Origin: Zygnema cylindricum
Lineage: Eukaryota; Streptophyta; Zygnematophyceae; Zygnematales; Zygnemataceae
Assembly: GCA_037447655.1 (NCBI GenBank)
Contig: JBBHKE010001206.1
Span: forward strand, 115,478 to 175,477
DNA: 60,000 bases
Reading direction: 5' to 3'
This document shows, one piece after another, positions 8,967 through 18,895 of the stretch; positions within the stretch are counted from its first letter, which is position 1; each line of letters starts with the position of its first letter. Under the pieces are notes generated by a model. That model was not told the origin of the DNA and searched no databases. It was given only the letters and a program-made list of their open reading frames with translations. A program made the position numbers and the translations under genes.

Positions 8967-10413
8967 GGTTATGGGCCCACCCTCTAGGGTACCAATCTTT
9001 AATGGAACTGGCTTCATATACTGGGAAAGTATGATGATAGGAGCTCTATGCGAAAAAAGGTTTTGGGGGATAGTGAGTGGACGATTGGGGCGTCCATCAA
9101 GTCTTGGAATTCCTCCAGGGTTTGGAGGAAGCAGATTCACCTGGAAAGAGGATTCACCTTCAACGGAGGAAACAAAGGAAGGAGAGGTGGTGGACAAAGG
9201 AAAGGAGAAGGAGGCGACCACACCAATAGCAACTGGTTTAGCATTCATGTCACCTATTCCGAGGAACGAGGAGAATGATACTGAAACCTGGAACTTCAAC
9301 AATATGGCGGCAAAGCACTTCATCCTACGCCATCTCACTCAAGGACTTGCATGTCCTCATTTGCAGGTAGAAAGGGCATCCGATCTTTGGATGGCTCTTA
9401 TAGAGATGTACCGAAGTGGTACGATTCAGCAACAACAGTTGGCTGATCAGAAAGTTAAGGAGTATGTATACAAAGGGGGAAATATGTTGGATTTTTGCAA
9501 TGAGCTTGCTACACTCTTCATGGAGCTACAGAGTGCGGGAAAAGATTTGAGTGAAAAAGAAAAGGTTAACTGTTTACTGATGAAGTTACCTGATGAGTTC
9601 GTGAACATAGTTTACCGTGTGCAGGACTTGCCTGACTCAAGGTGGATATGGAACTCAGTGGTAGGAATGATTCTCGTTCAAGAGAATACAATTGAGATCC
9701 GAAGGGGAGGAAAGAGTGGCCAAGCCTTGGCAACAGCGACTGATTGGAGGAACAAGGATTCCCGAAAACCGGTCGGAAACTATGGGGGTAGGGAGCAGAA
9801 AAAACCGGCCGATGAGTTCGAACCAAGGGCTCCCAAAGGACTATGTCATTTTTGTAAGAAACCGGGGCACTATATGGCAGAGTGCACTAAGCTAACCGAG
9901 CTTCGGTTAAAGGAGGGGCAGACCGGTGGTACCCCGAGAGGAAAGAAAAAGGCCCTTGTCACACAGGTACTTGAGGCTGAATCCGAGGACGAGGACGATG
10001 AGCTCCTTTTGGATGAGGAGTTGGAGGCGAAAAATGAGGTCGAAATTCCACGGAGGCAGAAATGTGCTTACGGTGGATTGAAAGGTGAAGCAGGCTGGAT
10101 TGTAGATTCAGGTGCCTCCATGCACATGTGTAAGGATAGACACCTGTTCACTAAGATAAGAAAGATTCCCACCGTAGAGATAGAGTACGGGGATGGGAGG
10201 ATAGTCACCACTACTCTTGTAGGATCGGTAGATCTAAAAGTGTTAGTAGAAGGAAAGACATCCATATTAACATTCTCCGATGTATTGTTTATTCCGGAGC
10301 TGAACAAAAATCTTATCTCTACATCAGTATTAGATGATAAGGGTTTTTTTACTAGCACTAGGGAAGGAGTCTTTACTGCTAGTTTTGAGGATGATGTCTA
10401 TTTCATTGCTTAG
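8947..10413 (+). CDS. gag-pro: Copia A Gag-protease polyprotein part
   Basis: A 488-codon frame beginning with an ATG in the last 20 bases of the LTR. This start is chosen because the copia C family also starts gag inside its LTR. Residues 1-290 are Gag (UBN2/copia-type capsid, with conserved AxxLWxxL- and LLMKLPDEF-like segments). A CCHC zinc knuckle (CHFCKKPGHYMAEC) is at about residues 300-313, then an acidic spacer. The retropepsin active site (VDSGA) is at about 386-390. The frame stops at TAG (10411) just before integrase in the same frame. A single C-to-T change of CAG would explain the stop. Translational readthrough is possible but less likely. Confidence 0.9.
   Translation: MEVSELQVMGPPSRVPIFNGTGFIYWESMMIGALCEKRFWGIVSGRLGRPSSLGIPPGFGGSRFTWKEDSPSTEETKEGEVVDKGKEKEATTPIATGLAFMSPIPRNEENDTETWNFNNMAAKHFILRHLTQGLACPHLQVERASDLWMALIEMYRSGTIQQQQLADQKVKEYVYKGGNMLDFCNELATLFMELQSAGKDLSEKEKVNCLLMKLPDEFVNIVYRVQDLPDSRWIWNSVVGMILVQENTIEIRRGGKSGQALATATDWRNKDSRKPVGNYGGREQKKPADEFEPRAPKGLCHFCKKPGHYMAECTKLTELRLKEGQTGGTPRGKKKALVTQVLEAESEDEDDELLLDEELEAKNEVEIPRRQKCAYGGLKGEAGWIVDSGASMHMCKDRHLFTKIRKIPTVEIEYGDGRIVTTTLVGSVDLKVLVEGKTSILTFSDVLFIPELNKNLISTSVLDDKGFFTSTREGVFTASFEDDVYFIA
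8967..8981 (+). promoter_or_regulatory. Primer-binding site, half-tRNA initiator-Met type
   Basis: The 15 bases directly after the 5' LTR, GGTTATGGGCCCACC, are the exact complement of the anticodon stem-loop region of plant initiator tRNA-Met (GGTGGGCCCATAACC, from memory). They do not match the 3' CCA end used by most plant LTR elements. Drosophila copia has the same arrangement and primes from a 5' half of tRNA-iMet. The site lies inside the gag frame. Confidence 0.75.
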
Positions 10414-11613
10414 AAAGGTAGCCATGGGATGTTTAGGCTGATCTTAAGTAATGAAAAGAAGAAACTTTATTATGCTGGTGTTAATGATATTATGATGTGG
10501 CATAAGAGGCTTGGGCATGTGAATCTAGATAAGTTAAGAGAGATGAAAAAGATGGGAGTGGTGGAAGGGATTCAGTTCAGTGAGAGTGATGATATAAGTG
10601 ATTGTAGTGGATGTGCTCAAGGTAAAGCACACAGATTACCCTTTCCTAAGTCAGCCACCTATAAGGGAGAAAAAATTCTAGATCTAGTACACACAGATAT
10701 TTGGGGACCGGCTAAAGTGCCCTCACCGGGGGGGAAGAGATTTATGATGACTATAACTGATGATTGGTCTCGGTATTCCCGGGTATATTTTTTGAAAAAC
10801 AAGTCCGAAGCTGAGGATTGTTTTAGACAATATAAAGCATGGAGCGAAAAAATCCATGAAACTCCAATCAAGAGAGTAAGGAGTGACAATGGTGGAGAGT
10901 ATACTTCTAACCAGTTTGAGGATTTTCTGAGGGAAGATGGGGTTCAACACCAAAAGACAGTTCCAGAAAATCCTGAACAGAATGGGGTAGCCGAGAGGTT
11001 AAATAGAACACTAAGTGATAGTGCTAGAAGTATGTTGTCAGATAAAAGGATAGGGAAAAGGTTTTGGGCAGAAGCAATGAACTGTGCTAATTACCTCAAG
11101 AATAGAGTTCTTACTTCAGCTATAAAAGATCAAACACCTTATGAGAGATGGACAGGCCGGAAACCAAACATATCTCACTTAAAGGTTTTCGGCAGTCAAG
11201 TGTTCAGTCTAGATACTGATCGGTCAAATTGGAAGCTAGATCCTAAAGGAAAACCAGGATACTTATTAGGATATGATGAAGATGTTAAAGGATATAGAGT
11301 TTATGATCTAAAAAGGGAAGATATAATCTTAGTAAAGCATCTAGTAGTTATGGATGAAGGAAAGTCTGTAGATCCCTTCAAATATACGAAGTCAGTAAAA
11401 ATCAGATTTGAGTCAGAAAATTCCGATGACTTTGAGCTTCCTAACTATCCAGGTTTTAGAGAAGATGACATTCTTGCAGGTACAAATCAGACCGAAAAGG
11501 ACCCGGCTGTGGAAACTCCAGTGACAACTCTACTCGAAGCGGAAGACGTGGTGGAAATTGATTCGGAATCAAGGGATAGGGGAGAAGTCGAGTTTGTTCG
11601 AAAGAATCCATGA
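10414..11613 (+). CDS. int: Copia A integrase
   Basis: Same reading frame as gag-protease, separated only by the TAG at 10411. The HHCC zinc module is intact (WHKRLGH at about 10498, CSGCAQGK at about 10609). The catalytic triad is visible: Asp in HTDIWGP, Asp in RSDNGGEY, and Glu in NGVAERLNRTL. The copia-type C-terminal segment (VFGSQVF, GYDEDVKGYRVYD) follows. The frame ends at TGA 11611, probably a CGA-to-TGA change, because the same frame continues into RT. Confidence 0.9.
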   Translation, partial: KGSHGMFRLILSNEKKKLYYAGVNDIMMWHKRLGHVNLDKLREMKKMGVVEGIQFSESDDISDCSGCAQGKAHRLPFPKSATYKGEKILDLVHTDIWGPAKVPSPGGKRFMMTITDDWSRYSRVYFLKNKSEAEDCFRQYKAWSEKIHETPIKRVRSDNGGEYTSNQFEDFLREDGVQHQKTVPENPEQNGVAERLNRTLSDSARSMLSDKRIGKRFWAEAMNCANYLKNRVLTSAIKDQTPYERWTGRKPNISHLKVFGSQVFSLDTDRSNWKLDPKGKPGYLLGYDEDVKGYRVYDLKREDIILVKHLVVMDEGKSVDPFKYTKSVKIRFESENSDDFELPNYPGFREDDILAGTNQTEKDPAVETPVTTLLEAEDVVEIDSESRDRGEVEFVRKNP

Positions 11614-12633
11614 GAACCATCTATTCCGGCCTCAGATTTTGAGGGGGGGAGGAGAAGTAGCAAAAGACTGCAAGAAAAACAGGTTAATAACAAGGTAACT
11701 AAACTATCTCATCAAGATGAACCTCAAACTTATGGAGAGGCGATGACTTGTCCAGAAAGAAACCGGTGGAAGACAGCCATCAATGAGGAGATGGCTTCAA
11801 TCATGGCAGCCGATACTTGGGAGCTGGTGGACTGTCCACCTAACCGAAAACCAATCGGTTGTAAGTGGGTTTTCAAACTAAAACTGAACCCAGATAACAC
11901 AATCGAGCGCTACAAGGCCAGATTAGTGGCAAAGGGATTTACACAAAAGGAAGGAATTGACTACGAGGAAACCTTTGCTCCGGTGGTCAGATTTCCCTCC
12001 GTCCGCATACTTCTCAGTTTAGCGGCGGCGGAAGACATGGAAGTGCACCAGATGGACATAAAAACAGCCTTTTTGCATGGAGAATTGGAAGAGGAGATCT
12101 TCATGCGACAACCCGAAGGGTTTGTGGAAGAAGGAGAGGAGAGTAAGGTATGCCGGCTGATTAAATCTCTTTATGGTTTGAAACAGGCACCTCGACAATG
12201 GAATAAGAAGCTTGATGAGTTTCTTACCGGTCTGGGATATATTCGGATCAGCTCAGATCACTCAATCTATGTTTTCGAAGATGAGGAAGGTTTGATATTT
12301 ATTGCAATTTATGTTGATGATTTGCTTGTATTAAGTAAATCAATGGAAAAAATTAACAAACTGAAAACCGATCTTAAGGGGAGATTTGAAATGAAGGATA
12401 TGGGAGAAGCAAGATATATTTTGGGAATTCAAGTAGAGAGAGACCGAAAAAGGAAAATTATAAGATTGACTCAAAAAGAAGCAATAGGGAACATGCTTGA
12501 AAAATTTCAAATGGATAAAGCTAATAGTTGTACAACTCCAATGGAGTTGAAGAAGGGAAGTGAGGGGAGTGAGGAAGAAGGAGTCATAGTCTTAGACGAG
12601 GAATTATGCAGACTATTCCTTACAGGCAAGTAG
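11614..12633 (+). CDS. rt: Copia A reverse transcriptase
   Basis: Open in the same frame as integrase after the TGA at 11611. The RVT_2 family signature is complete: WELVDCPPNRKPIGCKWVFK, KARLVAKGF, YEETFAPVVR, HQMDIKTAFLHGELEEEI, LYGLKQAPRQWN, and the catalytic YVDDLL at about 12310-12327. Around 12600 the frame breaks: the connecting segment before IPYRQVVGSL is shortened compared with the homologous copia in this window, and RNase H continues in another frame. Confidence 0.92.
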   Translation, partial: EPSIPASDFEGGRRSSKRLQEKQVNNKVTKLSHQDEPQTYGEAMTCPERNRWKTAINEEMASIMAADTWELVDCPPNRKPIGCKWVFKLKLNPDNTIERYKARLVAKGFTQKEGIDYEETFAPVVRFPSVRILLSLAAAEDMEVHQMDIKTAFLHGELEEEIFMRQPEGFVEEGEESKVCRLIKSLYGLKQAPRQWNKKLDEFLTGLGYIRISSDHSIYVFEDEEGLIFIAIYVDDLLVLSKSMEKINKLKTDLKGRFEMKDMGEARYILGIQVERDRKRKIIRLTQKEAIGNMLEKFQMDKANSCTTPMELKKGSEGSEEEGVIVLDEELCRLFLTGK

Positions 12634-13283
12634 TGGGAAGTCTAATCTATTTTATGAATTGTACCCGGCCGGATTTAGCTGCAGCTGTAGGAGTGCTGAG
12701 TAGAAGTCTAAATGCTCCCACTAAGAAGGATTGGGAGGTTGCTAAGAGAGTCCTTAGATACTTGGTAGGAACTAGAGATCTATGGTTGCATTTGGGTGGG
12801 GAGAATACTGACATCACTACTTGGAGTGATGCCAGTTATGGTGATGCTCCGATGAGGAGATGTACTTCTGGATATGTATTATATGTGGGTGATGGGGCTT
12901 GCTGTTGGAGTAGCAAACAGCAAAAGGTTATTGCTCAGTCCACCATGGAGGCTGAGTATATGGCCTCTTGCTCTGCTGTAAAAGAATTGATGTGGGTCAA
13001 GTCTTTGCTTGGTGAGCTTGGTCACCTTAAGAGTGGTGTGCAGAAAATATTTTGTGATAATCAGGCAGCAATCGCTATCTCTGCCAATCCTAAACACCAT
13101 TTTAAAGCCAAACACATGGACATCAGACTCAGTTTTGTTAGAGAGAAAGTAGAAAACAAAATAATCAGTTTAGAGTACAGACCAGATAGTGAGATGGTAG
13201 CAGATATGATGACCAAACCTGTGCCTTCCCCTAAGCTAATTTTTTGCAGGGAGAAGTGTGGTCTGAAATTAAAGATTGACTAG
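12606..13283 (+). CDS. rnh: Copia A RNase H
   Basis: The 3' portion of pol in a different frame from RT because of the lesion near 12600. Family landmarks are IPYRQVVGSLIYFMNCTRPDLA, the RNase H acidic residues in SDASYGD, STMEAEYMA and FCDNQAAI, and the terminal HFKAKHMDIRLSFVREK. It ends with TAG 13 bases before the polypurine tract. The domain looks intact apart from its separation from RT. Confidence 0.9.
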   Translation: MQTIPYRQVVGSLIYFMNCTRPDLAAAVGVLSRSLNAPTKKDWEVAKRVLRYLVGTRDLWLHLGGENTDITTWSDASYGDAPMRRCTSGYVLYVGDGACCWSSKQQKVIAQSTMEAEYMASCSAVKELMWVKSLLGELGHLKSGVQKIFCDNQAAIAISANPKHHFKAKHMDIRLSFVREKVENKIISLEYRPDSEMVADMMTKPVPSPKLIFCREKCGLKLKID

Positions 13284-13284
13284 A

Positions 13285-13296
13285 AAATAAGGGGAG
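13285..13296 (+). promoter_or_regulatory. Polypurine tract of copia A
   Basis: AAAATAAGGGGAG directly precedes the 3' LTR, the normal place for plus-strand priming. All copia families in this window have the same AAGGGGAG or TAGGGGAG core before their 3' LTR. Confidence 0.85.
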
Positions 13297-14338
13297 TGTA
13301 GAAACTAATGGTTTTATTAGTATTTTCTAGGTCTAAATAGAAATATAGAAAGAAGCCGAGGCAGTCTACCTCTAACTTCTCTCTCCAAATCTCAAACTTG
13401 TCGCAGTCACTGAGAAATTGGAGAGGAAGCTAGAGCCATGGCTACCTTGGCTATCCTGAGGTTTACGGGAATTTTATACTAGGGTTTATTTACTTATTTA
13501 AAAGGAATGTGCCGGCGGCAGGATTTGATCCTTGTACCTACCGGCCGGCAGTCAGGAAATAGCCGGTAGCCTTAGCCGTTAGATCTAGCAGTAGTATTAT
13601 GTGATATATAGTTTGATAATTATATAAATTAGAATACGTACGATAATTCATTTAACTGTTACGATTTACGGGATGCATAGATCCGGTACGAATGACAGTA
13701 CGGATTACGAATCAATACCGCGCATTTGTTTCGGAAGTGAAATAAATACCGCGCATGTATTTATTACGGCCACGATTAAATCTGAATTTAATCGGACGGC
13801 CGGGATTAGCGCCGAGATCACGGAGGAAGATTTCGGCGGTTTGTGGCCATCGCCACATTGGATGACGCGTGGCGAAATTCCGTTGGATCGTAGAATCTCC
13901 GGAGATTATGGCACCGAATCCGGATTTGACATGTGTCGACATTTAGGGCATGTCGTACAATGTTCGTACATAAAGTACACTGGCAGCTGTACTTTTGCGT
14001 ACGGAACTGAATCCTGATTGGTTCCGTACATCAGTAGATAGAGTCTGTGAGAGAGATAGGACTTAGAAAAATTAGGAGATAGGACCCTCTCTCCCAGAGA
14101 GCTTCTGTACAAAAGGTCAACTTTGACCCCCCATAACTTACTGCTCAGGGGAGCAAATTCAAAGATTCTTTTTGCTATCGACTCAGGGGAGTCTTGTCTT
14201 CACAGGGGTGAAGTTGGTCAGCGTTTTTGTCTGCCAGGGTGGCAATTATTTTTGCTTAAACACAAAGGGGTCAGGATTATCCTAGAGGCTTCTTGGAAGC
14301 TGTCCACTCTGAGGACTTATGGAGGTCTCAGAGTTACA
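13297..14338 (+). repeat. 3' LTR of copia A
   Basis: Same length as the 5' LTR, with about 17 substitutions between them, several of them C/T or G/A. It ends GAGTTACA, followed by the second copy of AGGGG. Confidence 0.95.
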
Positions 14339-14343
14339 AGGGG

Positions 14344-14643
14344 ATAGATAAAGTAATAGGGAATAGGATGGTAATGGAGGAGGGTGGTAGAGAAAAGGTT
14401 AGAATTGAGCTGGTATTGAGTGAGGTGGAGGAAATGGATGTTGAAAGAGGCGAGATGGAGAAATTGGAGGAAGTGGTAAGGGAAAGGACGGGGACGGACG
14501 ATGTAGAAACGGGAAGGGGTGGCGGAAAGGGGTTACCGGAAGAAGGGGTTAGAGAGGAGGATGTAGGTGTACGGGAAGTAGAAGGGAGTATGGAATCGAT
14601 GAAGATTATGAACCCTCGGGAACTGGAACGGACGAGTCTATAG
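14344..14643 (+). pseudogene. Glu/Arg-rich open frame, 3' part
   Basis: In-frame continuation of the frame at 7523-7924 once copia A is removed. It is rich in Glu, Val, Arg and Gly and ends at TAG 14641. A neighbouring frame (14595-14693) also reads as an acidic peptide (IDEDYEPSGTGTDESIEV...), so the true frame may shift near 14590. It runs up to the broken 5' edge of copia B at about 14750. No family recognised. Confidence 0.3.
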
Positions 14644-14743
14644 AGGTTGGGGATGAGCCTTCGGAAGAGGAGAAAGCGCAGAAAGAGATCAAATAGTCCG
14701 ATATTCCGATGACGAAATACAAAAACGACCCCACTCCGGTGTT

Positions 14744-15511
14744 TTGCACTCAGATGAGTTTTGGGATAAAAAATTAGGCCATTTAAACTATGATAGTTTG
14801 AGAAAAATGGTCCTTGCTGGCAAAATAGAGGGTGTATCAATCACAGATCAGCCGGTCAAAACATGTGATGTTTACGCTTTAGGCAAAATCCACAGACTGC
14901 CATTTCCTAAAGAGTCTGAGCATCGGTCACAAAAACTCTTACAACAAATTCATTCGGATGTTTTTGGTCCTGCGAATGTTCTTCCTACCGGGGGGATGAA
15001 ATATATGGTCACATTTGCAGATGTTTTCTCCAGGTTTACAAAAGTTTACTTCATGAAAAAAAAGAGCGAAGTGTTTGGTTACTTCAAACACTATAAAGCA
15101 TGGGTTGAAAAGCTTCATAATTTACCTGTTTTGCAGCTCAGATCGGACAATGGTGGTGAATATACATCAAAGGAATTTGAAACATTTTTACTTGAGGAGG
15201 GAATAAGTCATCTATTGACTGTTCCATATTCACCGGAAAAAAATGGGGTGTCGGAGAGATTAAATAGAACTCTCACGGAGAGCTCTAGGTCGATGCTTGC
15301 GGATAAAAACGTGGATCTGAAATTCTGGGCTAAGGCTCTCAATTGTGCAGTTTATATTAAAAATAGGATAGGATCAAGATCCGTAAAAACTACTCCGTAC
15401 GAGATCTGGACAGGTAGCAAACCAGATGTTAGCCATTTCAAGGTCTTTGGTAGTCAATGTTTTATCTTGGATAAGTCTACAAATAGATGGAAAATGGACA
15501 AAAGGGATTAA
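14744..15511 (+). pseudogene. int: Copia B integrase
   Basis: A 255-codon frame containing most of a copia integrase. The zinc module is damaged: the first His of the HHCC set reads Asp (FWDKKLGH) and the second Cys reads Tyr (CDVYALGK). The catalytic residues remain: Asp in HSDVFGP, Asp in RSDNGGEY, and Glu in NGVSERLNRTL. The C-terminal part shifts frame at about 15505 and continues as GYDDHSKGYRVFVFESQ to about 15775. The ATG is internal, not a true start. Confidence 0.85.
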
Positions 15512-15775
15512 CGGGTATTCTGTTAGGATATGATGATCACTCAAAAGGTTATAGAGTTTTTGTGTTTGAGAGTCAAAAAATAGTTGTAGCACAGAATATT
15601 ATTATATTGGATGAGTTTGACTCCATAGATTTATTTCAATTGATAGAGCAACAAAAGCAACAAAAAGTACAAGAATATGTCATTTTAGATTGCATGCAAG
15701 AAATTGTCCCGCAGATGCAAAATTCTCCAGTAGTGACTCTGGAGTCCGCCTCTCCGCAAGTTCCTCAACAAGTTT

Positions 15776-17512
15776 AGTTCCAACCAGAACAACAGCGGCC
15801 AATACACACAGATTGCAACCAGCGCAATCAACGCAATGCGCGGCATCCAACGATCTCAGCCTCAGAATTTTTGGGGGGAAGAAGATCCAGCAGCCGCCTA
15901 CAAGCAAGCTCTCACTTTGCCTACTCGGCAACCTCGAAAAGCCCTTGACCATCCTAAAGGCCTTCTCATCACCGGAGCGGAATCATTGGATCGAGGCATT
16001 AAACGACGAAATGAAGTCCATCATGGAGGCTCAAACATGGGAGCTTGTGGACCTTCCTCCGGACCGAAAAGCCAACGGCAACAAATGGGTATTCAAGGTG
16101 AAGTTAAATCCCGAAAACACCATTGAACGCTATATGGCCGGACTTGTGGCAAAGGGCTAGAATGAAAAGGAATGAAACAATTTTGAAGAAACATTTTCTC
16201 CGGTTGTAAGATTTTCGACAGTTAAGATTTTGCTGTCCCTAGCTGCTAAAGAAGATATGGAAATTCATCAGATGGATGTAAAGACGACCTTTTTGCATGG
16301 AGAACTAGAAAAAACCATTTACATGCACCAGCCTGAAATGTATGCTGAACTAAGAAAAGAACACTTAGCATGCAAACTGTTAAAATCTTTGTACGACCTA
16401 AACATGCCCCTAGGCAATGGAATCTGAAGCTTGATGAATTCTAAACTAGTATAGGATTTCAAAGGATAAGTTTTGATCACTTTGTCTACGTTCTAAAGGG
16501 TGAAAATGGGATAGTGTATATGGCGGTGTATATAGATGATTTACTATTAAATAGCAAATCAATGACTGAAATTAACAAAATCAAAACTACTCTAAACTCA
16601 CGGTTCGAGATGAAAGACCTCGGTGAGGCAAAGTATATTTTGGGTATCCAGGTAGAGATGGACAGAAATAAGAAAGTAATAAAATTGTCTCAAAAAGAGG
16701 CTATTGGAAACATGTTAGATGAGTATGGAATGCGGGGGGCAAAAAGATGTCTAACTCCAATGGAGTTTCGGTAGAAGTTAGAGGGAGAAGAGGCAGAACC
16801 GAGTGTCATTGTTAGCGAGTATTTAGAGTCAAGGGAGAATGATCCTCTGTCACTAATACCTTTTAGACAGATAGTGGGAAGCTTAATATATTTCATGAAC
16901 TATACCCGTCTTGACATTGCTGCAGCAGTTGGGGTACTGAGCAGAAGTCTAGAGAATCCGAGAAAATCTGATTTTGATGCAGCAAGAAGAGTCTTAAGAT
17001 ATTTGGTAGGAACCAAAGACCTCAAACTCACACTAGGCGGAGGAGAAGTAAAACTGCAGTTGTGAATGATGCAAGCTATGGCGACATGCCAAGCCGAAAG
17101 TCCACCACGCGATTTGTTCTACAAATTGGGAACGGGACTTGCTGCTGGAGAAGCAAACTTCAAAAGGTTACAACACAGTCGACAATGGAGTCTGAATATA
17201 TGGCTGCAAGCTCGGCCCTCAAAGAACTCTTATGGGTAAAATCCATCTTACAAGAACTAGGATACATGCAGATTGGTCCACATGTGATCTAGTGTGATAA
17301 CCAGGCTGCCATTGCCATTGCGTCAAACCCGAGTAATCACTTCAAAAGCAAACACATAGATGTAAGATTACACAATGTACGAGAAAAAGTGTTCTCTAGA
17401 GTGATTAAATTATGTTATTTGCCAGATGCAAAAATGATTGCTGATATGCTCACTAAAGCTCTTCCCGCTCCTAGACCGAAGTATTGCAGAGACGCACTAG
17501 GACTAAGGGAAT
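15776..17512 (+). pseudogene. Copia B reverse transcriptase and RNase H
   Basis: RVT_2 segments in several frames: [51 protein letters not shown], the catalytic YIDDLLL (about 16529), and LGEAKYILGIQVEMDR. RNase H pieces follow (MGSLIYFMNYTRLDIA, STMESEYMAASSALKELLWVK, CDNQAAIAIASNPSNHFKSKH). Stops include TAG at 16158, TGA in the finger region, and TAG at 17290. The element is dead, but copia sequence is continuous up to the 3' untranslated part. Confidence 0.85.
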
Positions 17513-17690
17513 AGTTGAGTTGTTATACTGCTATACTGCTATGTTGATATGCTGCGATACTGCACTAAGTCCAACATTGAGATGTAGTGGGAGTGGGTGA
17601 CTTGCTAATTGCTATACATTTATACTGCGATGCTGCGCTAGTTTGTCATCGCAGCTGCGCCGATATAATGAGTCTAAAGCTTTAGGGGAG

Positions 17691-18269
17691 TGTTGTTTTT
17701 GGAAAGCTTTCAGTCTCAACAGACAGAGCAGCGCAGCTGCACAGCAGCGCAGCAGCAGAGCAGCTGTTATGCAGACAGAGCAGCGCAACAGCTAAGCAAT
17801 GCAGCAGCGCAGGTGCTATGCAGACAGAACAGCGCAGCAGCTAAGCTCCGACACATACAGACAACGCAGCTGCGGTCACTTTGGATATGATTCGTTACCG
17901 ACAACGCAGCTGCGATTGATACGAATCAAGTCAACGGACCTCAACTTAGTGGGTAGCTCAAGGGTAGCTCAATGGTAGCTTAGTGGTACCTTAGTGGTAG
18001 CTCACTAGTAGCTCAGTGGTAGCTTAGTATTAGCTTAACAACTTGATGTACGTCTCTGGGTCCGTCAATCCTTTTGGTAAGTTTACCAAGGCTCTGCCTT
18101 CTGACTCTAGAAGGAGCATAGGCAGCCATGGCTCTAGCTTCCTCTCCAGCCTTCAGTGACTACGACAAGTATGGGGGCTAGACAGAGAAGCTAGAAGCAG
18201 GCTGCCTCTGTTTTTCTTGCTCTTATTTAAATCTTTTAACTAACCTAGAAAATACCATTTATTTCAACA
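17691..18269 (+). repeat. 3' LTR of copia B
   Basis: A 579-base LTR, TGTTG...CAACA, preceded by the polypurine tract TTTAGGGGAG (17681-17690). Inside it are CAGC-rich DNA (about 17715-17850) and about eight imperfect 10-11-base repeats around GGTAGCTCA/TTAGT (17948-18030). Upstream, 17515-17570 has an ATACTGCT simple repeat. The part with GGCAGCCATGGCTCTAGCTTCCTCTCC (about 18120) recurs in the other copia LTRs. Confidence 0.85.
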
Positions 18270-18740
18270 TGAATGCCCTGACCACTATGCCACCACCTTA
18301 AGCTCAAACGTTGAGGCTGGCGGGTGCAATTTTATTAGTTTTTTTTTGTGGATTTTACCACAAACCCGGGTATTGATCGGCATGTTTTACGTACTGCAAC
18401 TCCCCCTCTCGAGAGGTTGCCGGTCATAATGTCCATGTAAACTTGATCGCCCTAGCTCCGAGATATAGCCGGTTATAATGTCCACGTAAACCAGATCCCT
18501 GGCTCCGATACCATGTTCAAATTTGTATAATCGAAAGATAGAATGGACGATCTGATTAAACGGGCTAATGGGCCAGTTAAGATTTAAACGTGGGATATTT
18601 CTCTTAAGATGTGAATGCACTGACCGAGTGCCACCACCTCAGATGTTGAAGTTGGCGGGTCCAATTTTATTAAGTTTTTAGTGTGGATTTTACCACAAAT
18701 TCGGGTATCGATCAGCATGTTTCACGTACGTCAACATGAC
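18270..18740 (-). mobile_element. Minus-strand LTR-element fragment with tRNA-Met 3'-type primer site
   Basis: Two direct copies of about 120 bases (18270-18390 and 18612-18735) share TGAATGCNCTGACC, GCCACCACCT, TGTGGATTTTACCACAAA and GCATGTTT(T/C)ACGTAC. Between them, at 18499-18511, GGCTCCGATACCA is the complement of TGGTATCGGAGCC, close to the standard plant primer site TGGTATCAGAGC for the tRNA-Met 3' end. On the minus strand the preceding bases end in CA, as an LTR should. It may be a small non-coding (TRIM-like) element or a broken LTR. No coding sequence is seen. Confidence 0.4.
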
Positions 18741-18895
18741 CCACTGGCAAGCAATGCAAAACCATAGATGTCCTATTCGTATTGATTTGGACTTTTTTAC
18801 GAAAACTACGTAGTATTCGTTTGTTTCGTAGCTTTCGTAAATTTCGTACGTCTCACACTGTATGAAAAATTGTACGGACACTAAAAAAAAAAGTT

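Larger units (their letters stand above)
7925..14338 (+). mobile_element. Full-length Ty1/copia element A
   Basis: A complete element of 6414 bases: 5' LTR, primer site, gag-protease-integrase-RT-RNase H, polypurine tract, 3' LTR. It is flanked by the 5-bp duplication AGGGG (7920-7924 and 14339-14343). The domain order with integrase before RT is diagnostic of copia. The two LTRs are the same length and differ at about 17 positions by eye (roughly 1.6 percent), so insertion is fairly recent. The coding region has two in-frame stops (TAG 10411, TGA 11611) and one frame break near 12600, so this copy is not autonomous as read. Confidence 0.95.
14750..18269 (+). mobile_element. 5'-truncated copia element B
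   Basis: Starts abruptly in the integrase zinc module and runs through RT, RNase H, polypurine tract and a complete 3' LTR. No gag, protease or 5' LTR is found. The 5' edge abuts the Glu-rich frame. TGAAT after the LTR (18270-18274) would be the target duplication, but the matching left copy is lost with the 5' end. Confidence 0.85.

Noticed and set aside
9048-9278. 76-codon plus-strand frame inside copia A gag
   Set aside because: Out-of-frame shadow of the gag frame, caused by purine-rich composition.
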